Source: Halomonas chromatireducens
Lineage (GTDB): Bacteria > Pseudomonadota > Gammaproteobacteria > Pseudomonadales > Halomonadaceae
Direction: 5' to 3'
Assembly: GCF_001545155.1 (NCBI RefSeq)
Contig: NZ_CP014226.1
Span: forward strand, 657,926 to 721,925
DNA length: 64,000 nucleotides
Both the position numbers and the translations under genes were made by a program. Of this stretch, positions 1 through 8,454 are shown one piece after another; position 1 is the first letter of the stretch; each line of letters begins with the position of its first letter. The notes beneath the pieces were generated by a model. It did no database searches. It was not told where the DNA came from and saw only the letters and a list, made by a program, of their open reading frames with translations.

Positions 1-885
1 GTGGTATTTCTGGGGTTCATTGGCATACTAATGGCGTTGGCCTTCATCCTGATGCCGCTGATATGGAATCAGCTGGTGGGCCTGGTCCAGGAGACACCGC
101 GGATGTTCGCCAGCAGCCAGCGCTGGCTGGGCGACCTGCAGGAGCGCTATCCCAATCTGGTGACGCCAGATCAGGTGCAGGAGTGGATCGGTGTCGCCGG
201 GCGGGAGATGACCCAGTTCGGTCAAAGGATGCTGACCCTGTCGCTAGCCTCGCTGGGCAACGTCCTGTCGTTGATCATTTACCTGGTTCTGGTGCCCATT
301 CTGGTTTTCTTCCTGCTCAAGGACCGCGACCAATTGGTGGCATTCACGCTCTCGCTGATGCCCCAGAAGCGTCACCTGATGACCCGCATCTGGCATGAGA
401 TGGACGATCAGATTGCCAACTATGTGCGCGGCAAGTTCATCGAGATCATCATTGTCGGGACCGTGACGTTCTTCACCTTTGCTTTCTTCGGTCTGCCCTA
501 TTCGGCGCTTCTGGCGGTACTGGTGGGGTTCTCGGTGCTGGTGCCCTACATCGGTGCTGCCGTCGCAACACTACCGGTGGCGGCGGTTGCCGGATTTCAT
601 TTTGGCCTCAGCGACCAGTTCCTCTATGTCTTGATTGCCTATGGCATCATCCAGGCGCTGGATGGCAATGTACTGGTGCCGATCCTGTTTTCTGAGGCGG
701 TCAACCTGCACCCGGTTTCCATCATCGTCGCGGTGCTCTTCTTCGGCGGTGTCTGGGGGTTCTGGGGCATCTTCTTTGCCATTCCACTCGCTACCTTGCT
801 CAAGGCGCTGGTCTACGCCTGGCCTCGTGGCATCCAGCAGCATCAGGCGGAGGAGGGCGTCGTCGAGGAGGTCGTGGAGAAGTGA
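1..885 (+). CDS. AI-2E family transporter (PerM-like permease), 5'-truncated by window edge
   Basis: Integral membrane protein of the AI-2E exporter/PerM family. The 294 visible residues contain the family's usual pattern: a hydrophobic segment at the start, a soluble stretch (about residues 25-80), then a run of membrane segments (about 80-110 and 150-275) and a charged, Glu-rich tail. The family is usually about 350 residues, so the GTG at base 1 is probably internal and the gene starts upstream of the window. Substrate is not predictable; PerM homologues have been linked to export of signalling molecules or ions. It converges with bcp, with a hairpin between them. Confidence 0.85.
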   Translation: MVFLGFIGILMALAFILMPLIWNQLVGLVQETPRMFASSQRWLGDLQERYPNLVTPDQVQEWIGVAGREMTQFGQRMLTLSLASLGNVLSLIIYLVLVPILVFFLLKDRDQLVAFTLSLMPQKRHLMTRIWHEMDDQIANYVRGKFIEIIIVGTVTFFTFAFFGLPYSALLAVLVGFSVLVPYIGAAVATLPVAAVAGFHFGLSDQFLYVLIAYGIIQALDGNVLVPILFSEAVNLHPVSIIVAVLFFGGVWGFWGIFFAIPLATLLKALVYAWPRGIQQHQAEEGVVEEVVEK

Positions 886-904
886 GGCAGGCAACAGGAT
901 GAGA

Positions 905-924
905 GGGCGGAGGGGCCTCCGCCC
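905..924. terminator. Hairpin between convergent permease and bcp genes
   Basis: A 9-bp perfect inverted repeat (GGGCGGAGG / CCTCCGCCC, loop GG) sits in the 62-bp gap between the convergent genes. There is no clear T-run on either side, so it is only a possible bidirectional terminator. Confidence 0.4.
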
Positions 925-947
925 AGTACACCGGGCGGAAGCTGTCA

Positions 948-1424
948 TTAACCAGCGGCATATAGTGCCTGGGCAGCCTCGAGCACTTCATCGGCATGGC
1001 CCGGAACCTTGACGCCACGCCACTCCCGGGCCAGCTTGCCTTCCGCATCGATCAGGAATGTGCTGCGCTCGATGCCCATGTGCTCCTTGCCGTAGAGTTT
1101 CTTGAGCTTGATGACATCGAACAGCCGACAGACGGTCTCATCCTTGTCGGAGATCAGCTCAAAGTTGAAGGCCTGCTTGGCCTTGAAGTTCTCCTGGGCA
1201 CGGATGCCGTCGCGGGACACGCCGAGTACGACCGTATTGGCGGCCTCGAAGTCGCTCATGCGGTCGCGAAAATCGCCGCCCTCGGTGGTGCAGCCGGGCG
1301 TGCTGGCCTTGGGATAGAAAAAGAGGACCACCTGCCGGCCCTTGAGTTCGGACAGGGTGACTGTCGTACCGCCGGTGGCGGTAGCGGTAAAGCTTGGCGC
1401 GGATTGGCCGATGGCAAGCGTCAT
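948..1424 (-). CDS. bcp: Thioredoxin-dependent thiol peroxidase (Bcp/PrxQ peroxiredoxin)
   Basis: Cytoplasmic peroxiredoxin that reduces hydrogen and organic peroxides. The 158 residues fit the family length (about 155). The peroxidatic cysteine is C45 in the motif PKASTPGCTTEGGDF. The resolving cysteine found five residues later in E. coli Bcp is absent here (Gly at that place); a later cysteine in ETVCRLFD remains. The enzyme is therefore either a 1-Cys type or uses the distant Cys. The ATG follows a short divergent promoter region shared with dapA. Confidence 0.93.
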   Translation of the reverse strand: MTLAIGQSAPSFTATATGGTTVTLSELKGRQVVLFFYPKASTPGCTTEGGDFRDRMSDFEAANTVVLGVSRDGIRAQENFKAKQAFNFELISDKDETVCRLFDVIKLKKLYGKEHMGIERSTFLIDAEGKLAREWRGVKVPGHADEVLEAAQALYAAG

Positions 1425-1604
1425 GTCGGGGATCCTTGGTTTTTGATAAGGTCTTGATTACACGCAATAGCGCCACGTCTGTCAAAGTCTCCGGTGCGTG
1501 CCGCTGTACAGCCTTCGGCCGCCTGAGTACCATTTACCCTTTGCATCGAGGGGCCTGCCGACAATTGGTACCCGAGAGCGGCATGAGCGGAGAGGAACGA
1601 GAGG

Positions 1605-2489
1605 ATGATCACTGGCAGTATCGTCGCCCTGGCGACGCCGATGAAGGTCAATGGCGACATCGACTGGGAGGCGCTGCGCCGCTTGGTGAACTTTCACCTC
1701 GACAATGGCACCGATGGCATTGTCGCGGCCGGCACCACCGGTGAGCCCACCACCATGTCATTTGCCGAACACTTCGACGTGATACGCACCGTGGTGGAAG
1801 AGGTCAACGGTCGCATCCCGGTTATCGCCGGAACCGGAGCCAATGCTACTTCGGAAGCCGTGGAACTGGCACGCTATGCCAGTGAAGTGGGCGCCGATTA
1901 CTGCCTCTCGGTGTGCCCCTATTACAACAAGCCGACTCAGGAAGGGCTGTATCAGCATTTCAAGGCAGTGGCCGCGGGCAGTCAACTTCCGGTGATTCTC
2001 TATAACGTGCCGGGCCGCACCTGCTCGGACCTCTATAACGAGACCGTACTGCGCCTGGCCGAGGTCGACAATATCATTGGCCTGAAGGATGCCACCGGCA
2101 ACCTGGAGCGTGCCGAGGATCTGATCGGTCGTCTCAAGGGCAGCGGTTTCATGCTTTACTCCGGCGATGACGCCACCGCCTGCGATTTCATGCTGATGGG
2201 AGGCAATGGCGACATCTCGGTGACCGCCAACGTCGCACCCCGGGCCATGCACGAGCTGTGTGCTGCCGCCGTGGCTGGCGATGCCGACAAGGCGCACCAG
2301 ATCAATACGCGGCTGATGCCGCTGCATACCAACCTGGGTATCGAGTCCAACCCGATTCCAGTCAAGTGGGCCCTGCACCGCATGGGACTGCTGGATCCGG
2401 GTATCCGACTGCCGCTGACCTGGCTGTCCGAAAAGTACCACTCGACCGTGGGTGAGGCCCTGCAACTGGCAGGGGTGACAGACGACTGA
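1605..2489 (+). CDS. dapA: 4-hydroxy-tetrahydrodipicolinate synthase
   Basis: Condenses pyruvate with aspartate semialdehyde, the first step of the lysine/diaminopimelate branch. The 294-residue TIM barrel carries the Schiff-base lysine K161 (GLKDATGN), the family signature GTTGEPTT near residue 43 and the tyrosine of YNVPGRT. A purine-rich GAACGAGAGG precedes the ATG. The next gene, bamC, starts about 57 bp downstream; a dapA-bamC pairing is also found in E. coli, which supports cotranscription. Confidence 0.97.
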   Translation: MITGSIVALATPMKVNGDIDWEALRRLVNFHLDNGTDGIVAAGTTGEPTTMSFAEHFDVIRTVVEEVNGRIPVIAGTGANATSEAVELARYASEVGADYCLSVCPYYNKPTQEGLYQHFKAVAAGSQLPVILYNVPGRTCSDLYNETVLRLAEVDNIIGLKDATGNLERAEDLIGRLKGSGFMLYSGDDATACDFMLMGGNGDISVTANVAPRAMHELCAAAVAGDADKAHQINTRLMPLHTNLGIESNPIPVKWALHRMGLLDPGIRLPLTWLSEKYHSTVGEALQLAGVTDD

Positions 2490-2546
2490 CGCTGCGACCG
2501 GACCCGATATCCCGACGCCCCGATTAATACGATGCAAGGTGGACGC

Positions 2547-3515
2547 ATGAATTTTGCGCTGAAATGGATGCCGCTGGTGGCGGTTCTCGCCCTGGCAACC
2601 GCTGGCTGCGCACGCGATGGCTTCTATGATGACCGTAATATCGACTATGTGGAGGCCCAGCGCAGTGCGCCTCTGGTCCTTCCGGAAGGTCGCAATATCG
2701 AGCGCTACCGGGATGCCATGCCGGTTCCGGAGGCCACTGGCACGCTGCGTTCCAGCGAACGCTTCAGTGCACCCAGCCCCGAGCGCTTGGTAGCCGGGCG
2801 TGCGACGGAGCGTGACTATGTCGAACGCCGTGAAATCGGCAGCGACCGCTGGCTGGTGGTAGGGGCTGACCCGGGTATGGTCTGGCCTCAGCTGCAGGAC
2901 TTCGCTCGAGCCCGTGGCCTGCAGGTCCAGGCCAGCGACGATACGCGAGGCGTGCTGGAAACCGACCAGGGCCGCCTGAGCGTTCGGCAGGGCCTACGCG
3001 AGGGTGACAGTGAGGTGCGCTGCGACCAGACGGGCCGCCCGGTCGCCGCCTGTCTTGACGCCCTGGAGCAGCACTTCAGTGCACGCAGTGCCACGGCTAG
3101 CGCCGCTTCCCTGGCCGGTCAGCAGATCGCTGCTGAGGACCGCTTGCGCCTGGAGCAGCGCGGCGATGGCGAGTGGGTCGTACGGATTCCGCTGGATATC
3201 GATCGAGTCTGGGCCGAGCTCAGTCACCAGCTTGAAGCCGACTTCACCGTGGAGGATCGCCGTGAGCTGGTTGAGCAGAACCCTCAGAGCCATGACTTTC
3301 TGATCAACTACATGACCGCCTCCGAGCGTGATCGTGGGGTCGTGCAGATCATCATGAGCCCGGATGTACGACAGATGCCCCAGCATATCCGCTTGGCGCT
3401 GGAGTCCGAAGGACCCGAGCGGACAACTCTGCGCGCCATCAACGAGAGCGAGCGACGTTTCCTGGAAAGGGATGCCCGTGAGCTGCTGGAGCGGGTGGCA
3501 GGCCTGCTGCGCTGA
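2547..3515 (+). CDS. bamC: Outer membrane protein assembly factor BamC (NlpB lipoprotein)
   Basis: Lipoprotein subunit of the beta-barrel assembly machinery at the inner face of the outer membrane. The chosen ATG (2547) follows the ribosome site AAGGTGG at 2536-2542 and gives a clean lipoprotein signal: MNFALKW, a hydrophobic core, then the lipobox ATAGC with the lipidated cysteine about residue 21. An upstream in-frame ATG at 2532 would add five residues and lacks that spacing. Two BamC-type globular domains follow. The stop codon overlaps the start of the next gene by one base (TGATG), suggesting translational coupling. Confidence 0.9.
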   Translation: MNFALKWMPLVAVLALATAGCARDGFYDDRNIDYVEAQRSAPLVLPEGRNIERYRDAMPVPEATGTLRSSERFSAPSPERLVAGRATERDYVERREIGSDRWLVVGADPGMVWPQLQDFARARGLQVQASDDTRGVLETDQGRLSVRQGLREGDSEVRCDQTGRPVAACLDALEQHFSARSATASAASLAGQQIAAEDRLRLEQRGDGEWVVRIPLDIDRVWAELSHQLEADFTVEDRRELVEQNPQSHDFLINYMTASERDRGVVQIIMSPDVRQMPQHIRLALESEGPERTTLRAINESERRFLERDARELLERVAGLLR

Positions 3516-4330
3516 TGTCGCAGCTGGCTGCTGCTGACTCGCCGCCGGTCGTCCCGCTGCAGGGGCGGCTGCGGTTTGCGTCGCTGGGCAGCGGAAGCAA
3601 GGGCAATGCCACCCTGGTCAGCGACGGTGAGGCATGGGTGCTGGTCGACTGCGGCTTCGGCCTGCGTGAGGCCGAGCGCCGTATGGCCCGGCTGGATATC
3701 CATCCTTCCCAGTTGGATGCCGTGCTGGTGACCCATGAGCATGGCGACCACCTGCGCGGCGTGGGGCCGCTGGCACGACGCCATGGCGTGCCGGTCTATA
3801 TGACCCCGGGCACCTGGCTCTCCGGCCGCCTGGGTGAGGTGCCTAAGCTTCACTGGATCACGCCGCAGTCGCGCTTCGCGATCAAGGGGCTGCTCATCGA
3901 TCCGATCACCGTGCCCCATGACGCCCGCGAGCCGATCCAGTTCCGTTTCGAGGCGGCCGGTTGCCACCTCGGTGTGCTGACCGACCTGGGGCATCCCAGC
4001 GATCATGTGGCAGAGGCATTTCGTGGCTGCGATGCGCTGATTCTCGAATGCAACCACGACCCGCACCTGCTGCAGACGGGCCCCTCCCCGCCGACGCTAA
4101 AGCGTCGCGTGGGCGGCAACTGGGGGCATCTGGCCAACGGCCAGGCGGCCACGCTGCTTGCCCGGCTGGGGCTGGATCGCCTGCAGCGAATCGTCTGCTC
4201 TCACCTTTCCGAACACAACAATCGCCCCGAGCTGGCGCTCGAGGCGCTGACGCCACTGCTCGATGGCGATGCCTCCCGTCTGACGATTGCCGCTCAGGAC
4301 CACGGGCTGCAATGGCAGGCGGTGAGCTGA
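3515..4330 (+). CDS. MBL-fold metallo-hydrolase (YycJ-like)
   Basis: Metallo-beta-lactamase-fold hydrolase of 271 residues. It shows the metal-binding motif THEHGDHLRG near residue 73, an upstream GSGSKGNAT segment typical of the YycJ/WalJ branch, and later His residues (HDAREP, SHLSEHNN). Relatives are phosphodiesterases or nucleases acting on DNA or RNA, but the substrate here cannot be told from sequence. It overlaps bamC by one base and is 44 bp ahead of purC, so dapA-bamC-this gene-purC may form one operon. Confidence 0.88.
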   Translation: MSQLAAADSPPVVPLQGRLRFASLGSGSKGNATLVSDGEAWVLVDCGFGLREAERRMARLDIHPSQLDAVLVTHEHGDHLRGVGPLARRHGVPVYMTPGTWLSGRLGEVPKLHWITPQSRFAIKGLLIDPITVPHDAREPIQFRFEAAGCHLGVLTDLGHPSDHVAEAFRGCDALILECNHDPHLLQTGPSPPTLKRRVGGNWGHLANGQAATLLARLGLDRLQRIVCSHLSEHNNRPELALEALTPLLDGDASRLTIAAQDHGLQWQAVS

Positions 4331-4374
4331 GAGCCCCCCCTTTCGTCTTGCGATAACCCTTTCTGGAGACCCCC

Positions 4375-5088
4375 ATGGAAAAGCGCCAAGAACTCTATGC
4401 CGGCAAGGCCAAGTCGGTCTTTGCCACCGATGATCCGGATCGTGTGGTCCTGCAGTTTCGCGACGACACCAGCGCCTTTGACGGCGAGCGCATGGAGTCG
4501 CTGGCGCGCAAGGGCATGGTCAACAACCGCTTCAATGCCTTCATCATGGGCAAGCTCGAGGCGGCAGGTATTCCGACTCACTTCGAGCAGTGCCTCTCCG
4601 ACACCGAGAGCCTGGTCAAGACGCTCACGATGATCCCGGTGGAGTGCGTGGTGCGCAATATCGCTGCCGGTGGCCTGGTCAAGCGCCTCGGCGTGGAGGA
4701 GGGGCGCGAGCTCTCGCCGCCAACCTTCGAGCTGTTTCTCAAGAACGACGCCCTGCATGATCCGATGATCAACGAGTCGCTGGCGGAGACCTTCGGCTGG
4801 GCCACGCCGCAGCAGCTGGCCGAGATGAAGGCACTGACCTTCAAGGTCAACGCGGTGCTCAAGCAGCTCTTCGCTGACGGCGGCCTGCCGCTGGTGGACT
4901 ACAAGCTGGAGTTCGGCCTGTTCAAGGGACGGATCGTGCTGGGCGATGAGTTCTCACCGGATGGCTGCCGCCTGTGGGACGCCAAGACGCGGGACAAGAT
5001 GGACAAGGACCGCTTCCGCCAAGGGCTGGGCGGCGTGATCGAGGCCTACGAGGAAGTGGGGCGGCGGATTGGCGTCGACTTTACGTAG
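4375..5088 (+). CDS. purC: Phosphoribosylaminoimidazole-succinocarboxamide synthase
   Basis: SAICAR synthetase of purine biosynthesis: joins aspartate to CAIR using ATP. The 237-residue length equals the bacterial standard. It begins [15 protein letters not shown], includes the ATP and substrate regions [12 protein letters not shown] and [11 protein letters not shown], and the C-terminal signature [13 protein letters not shown] strong hairpin terminator lies about 50 bp after the stop, marking the end of the transcription unit. Confidence 0.97.
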   Translation: MEKRQELYAGKAKSVFATDDPDRVVLQFRDDTSAFDGERMESLARKGMVNNRFNAFIMGKLEAAGIPTHFEQCLSDTESLVKTLTMIPVECVVRNIAAGGLVKRLGVEEGRELSPPTFELFLKNDALHDPMINESLAETFGWATPQQLAEMKALTFKVNAVLKQLFADGGLPLVDYKLEFGLFKGRIVLGDEFSPDGCRLWDAKTRDKMDKDRFRQGLGGVIEAYEEVGRRIGVDFT

Positions 5089-5136
5089 ACGTTAGATGTC
5101 GACGACTCAGATGTTGCTGTCTGGATGTCACTGAAT

Positions 5137-5158
5137 AAAGGGCCCCGCGGGGCCCTTT
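5137..5158. terminator. Rho-independent terminator after purC
   Basis: A 22-base perfect palindrome (arms AAAGGGCCCC / GGGGCCCTTT around GC) is flanked by A-rich and T-rich ends, so it can terminate purC and the convergent trmO. Confidence 0.85.
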
Positions 5159-5176
5159 GTCGTTGCCGGCCACCGT

Positions 5177-5914
5177 TCAGGCCGGCACGATCTCGACCAC
5201 CCGGATCCTGGAGGCCTCTGCGTCGTTATCTATCTGGAAGCGAACGTCCACGTCGCGCAGCCTTACCCCATAGACCCGTGCTTCGCCCCCCTGGCGCCCC
5301 GCACCGTGATAGGCAGGCCGCGGGTCCTGGGCCAGGACCTGGATGACCAGCTCGCGCAGCGAGGCGCCATCGGGCCGTGTTGCCAGGGCGGCTTCCGCAT
5401 CGGCCGAGAAACCCACCGCAAGCCGTAACGGCGCTTCCGGTGCAAAACCGGCGCGGGCTTCGGGGCGTGCTTCCGCCCAGGGCAGGTAGGGCTTGATATC
5501 GAGCACCGGGGTGCCACTGACCAGGTCGCAGCCGCGCAGCTCGAGGCATACCCCGCCGCGGGTATCGATGTCGATTAGTTCCACCAGCGATAGCCCGAGG
5601 CGGTTGGGGCGGTGGGGGCTGCGGCTGGCGAAGACGCCGACCCGGGCATTGCCCCCCAGCCGGGGCGGGCGTACCAGCGGCGCCCAGCGCCGATCGGGGC
5701 TAAGGTGGAAGATGAAGGTCAGCCACAGGTGGCTGAACTCCTCCAGTCCGCGCACGGCGAGGGGGTCGGAGAAGGGGGGGGAGAGCACCAGGCGGGCGCG
5801 GGCGGCCGGCGCCAGGACCGGCTGTCGGGGGATGCCGAACTTGTCGGGGAAGTCGCTGGCGATGTGGCCAATGGGTTGCATCGCGAAGTCGGCGTCAGGT
5901 TGTGCAGGAGTCAT
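5177..5914 (-). CDS. trmO: tRNA (N6-threonylcarbamoyladenosine(37)-N6)-methyltransferase TrmO
   Basis: SAM-dependent enzyme that methylates t6A37 in tRNA-Thr(GGU); formerly TsaA/YaeB. Seen: the N-terminal IGHIASDFPDKFGIPRQP block, the central FASRSPHRPNRLGLSLVEL signature, DIKPYLPW, and the C-terminal RPAYHG segment. The start is uncertain: ATGs occur at 5935, 5914 and 5881 and none has a good Shine-Dalgarno; 5914 gives 245 residues, closest to the E. coli protein (235). It is divergent from the GNAT gene. Confidence 0.9.
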   Translation of the reverse strand: MTPAQPDADFAMQPIGHIASDFPDKFGIPRQPVLAPAARARLVLSPPFSDPLAVRGLEEFSHLWLTFIFHLSPDRRWAPLVRPPRLGGNARVGVFASRSPHRPNRLGLSLVELIDIDTRGGVCLELRGCDLVSGTPVLDIKPYLPWAEARPEARAGFAPEAPLRLAVGFSADAEAALATRPDGASLRELVIQVLAQDPRPAYHGAGRQGGEARVYGVRLRDVDVRFQIDNDAEASRIRVVEIVPA

Positions 5915-6009
5915 GGCGCCGATTATGCCCACCATTGGCCGCGACAGCGAGCTTGTGTAACCTGCGTGCCGGGTTTGTCACTTACAGCAGGAACAACGGG
6001 GTGGAAACG

Positions 6010-6537
6010 ATGACGACCACGGAAGCGCCATCGGCGCCTGCCCAGTCTCCACGGATCATCTATCGCCAGGCCATGGCCCGCGACGGAGCCGACCAGGCTG
6101 AAGTCTTCCACCATGCCGTCATGCAGGGCGCGGCGTCCCACTACAGCGTTAAACAGCGGGAGGCATGGGCGAACTCGCTGCCGCGCGAGGCGAGCGTATG
6201 GGGGGCGCGTCAGGCGCTCTATACGACGCTGGTTGCCGCCTGCGACGGTCGCTGCGTGGGCTTTCTCGAACTGAACGTTTCCGAAGCCCATATCGAGACG
6301 CTCTATGTCTGGCCCTCGCTGGCACGGCGGGGTATCGGCACGACCCTGCTGGTCCACGCCAAGCGACTGCTGCTGGAGCACGGCTGCGAGAGGGTCACCA
6401 TCGATGCCAGCTTGATGCTGGCTGACAGCCTGCTGCGTCGCGGCTGGCAGGACCGTGGTGAGGAGTGGCTGGAGCGTGGCGGGGAGCGGCTTCCGCGTCG
6501 GCGACTGGAGAAGCGGCTGGTAGCGGTGGAAACCTGA
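6010..6537 (+). CDS. GNAT family N-acetyltransferase
   Basis: Acetyl-CoA dependent acyltransferase of unknown substrate, 175 residues. The core acetyl-CoA site is visible as LYVWPSLARRGIGTTLL (the RxxGxG/A loop) near residues 100-115, preceded by the beta strand VGFLELNVSEAHIE. The ATG at 6010 follows GGGGTGGAAACG and puts a short low-complexity leader (TTTEAPSAPAQ) before the fold. The nearby ORF continues upstream in frame but that part looks non-coding. Convergent with nadC. Confidence 0.8.
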   Translation: MTTTEAPSAPAQSPRIIYRQAMARDGADQAEVFHHAVMQGAASHYSVKQREAWANSLPREASVWGARQALYTTLVAACDGRCVGFLELNVSEAHIETLYVWPSLARRGIGTTLLVHAKRLLLEHGCERVTIDASLMLADSLLRRGWQDRGEEWLERGGERLPRRRLEKRLVAVET

Positions 6538-6563
6538 GAGAATGGTACGGGGAGTGTCGCGCA

Positions 6564-6594
6564 ACGCCTTGCGGTCTAAGCCGGGGCAAGGCGT
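6564..6594. terminator. Hairpin between convergent GNAT and nadC genes
   Basis: Perfect 9-bp arms ACGCCTTGC (6564-6572) and GCAAGGCGT (6586-6594) around a 13-base loop lie in the 76-bp gap. No T-tract follows, so terminator function is tentative. Confidence 0.4.
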
Positions 6595-6613
6595 CGCGGA
6601 TGGGTTGGCTCCG

Positions 6614-7519
<906 letters not shown>

Positions 7520-7559
7520 TCATTATAGGGAACTACAGCGAGGGCGTCAGGGGAGCGAG

Positions 7560-8111
7560 ATGAGAATCGACAGCGGCTGGTTACAGGGAGCGCGACAGGT
7601 GCCGTCACCGAATCAGGACAGGCGGCCCGAGCATGAAGTTTCGGCGGTGGGGCTGCATTCGATCAGCCTGCCTCCCGGCGAGTACGGCGGTGACCATATC
7701 GAGCGCCTGTTCACCAACCGCCTCGATCCCGACGCGCACCCCTTCTTTGCGGCCATTGCCGAGTTGAAGGTATCGGCGCACCTGTTGATTCGCCGCGATG
7801 GCGAGTGCGTACAGTTCGTGCCCTTCGATCGTCGTGCCTGGCATGCCGGTCGCTCCTGCTGGATCGAGGGGGGGCGTGCGCGACGTGCGCTCAACGACTT
7901 CTCCATCGGCATCGAGCTGGAAGGTAATGAGGTCAGTGCCTATCGGGAGGCCCAGTATCGAACCCTCGCGCATGCTGTGCAGGCGCTCATGGACGACTAT
8001 CCTGATATCACGCCAGGGCGCATTACCAGTCACGCGCGTATCGCCCCGTTGCGTAAGGCCGATCCGGGGCCTGCCTTCGACTGGGCCTACTTCCGCCACT
8101 GCCTTGGCTGA
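7560..8111 (+). CDS. ampD: 1,6-anhydro-N-acetylmuramyl-L-alanine amidase AmpD
   Basis: Cytoplasmic zinc amidase that removes the peptide from anhydro-muropeptides during cell-wall recycling; in many bacteria its loss induces AmpC beta-lactamase. Start at 7560 follows AGGGGAGCGAG and gives 183 residues (E. coli 187). Zinc ligands by alignment to the family are H33 (LHSISLPPGEYGG), H158 (SHARIAPLRKADPG) and D168. The family's usual HN after the first strand is HS here. No ampE follows. Confidence 0.95.
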   Translation: MRIDSGWLQGARQVPSPNQDRRPEHEVSAVGLHSISLPPGEYGGDHIERLFTNRLDPDAHPFFAAIAELKVSAHLLIRRDGECVQFVPFDRRAWHAGRSCWIEGGRARRALNDFSIGIELEGNEVSAYREAQYRTLAHAVQALMDDYPDITPGRITSHARIAPLRKADPGPAFDWAYFRHCLG

Positions 8112-8454
8112 TTGGAAAGAGGAAATGCTGTGTCTACAGGAACATGGATCGAATCATACGGTAGTTTTATTACATGCGCTGTTTCAGCTGGGCGGTCTAT
8201 GCTCAAGCGCGCCTAAGGGCTTGTGTTGCAATGCAATGTGGTTGTTATGGAAACTTTTTCCATTCTGTTTTAATTGGCAGGGAGGCGACTTTCCGGTATG
8301 TTCTACGCCATTAGTGGTATCCAGCGCCACGTTGTTCCGTAATTTCACTACAAGAGCCGCCCGGCGGCCCCGATTTCCCTGATCGTCAGTAAGAACATGC
8401 CCCACCTACCCGCTGGGGTTTCCTGACATCACATTGTCACTCGGAGAGACGTCT
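8112..8454. promoter_or_regulatory. aceE upstream region with inverted repeats
   Basis: About 340 bases without a credible gene, noticeably more AT-rich than its surroundings. It contains a perfect inverted repeat at 8247-8263 (ATGGAAA-CTT-TTTCCAT) and a small one at 8226-8236 (TTGCA-A-TGCAA). These are candidate operator sites for pyruvate dehydrogenase control; no known regulator consensus is recognised. The aceE ribosome site CGGAGAGA is at the end of the region. Confidence 0.35.

Noticed and set aside
8195..8199. GTCTA upstream of aceE (and another in the loop of the 6564-6594 hairpin) as extra copies of the 40.7-kb repeat
   Set aside because: Only the 5-base half is present, expected by chance many times in 64 kb; no RGAC partner at the right distance.
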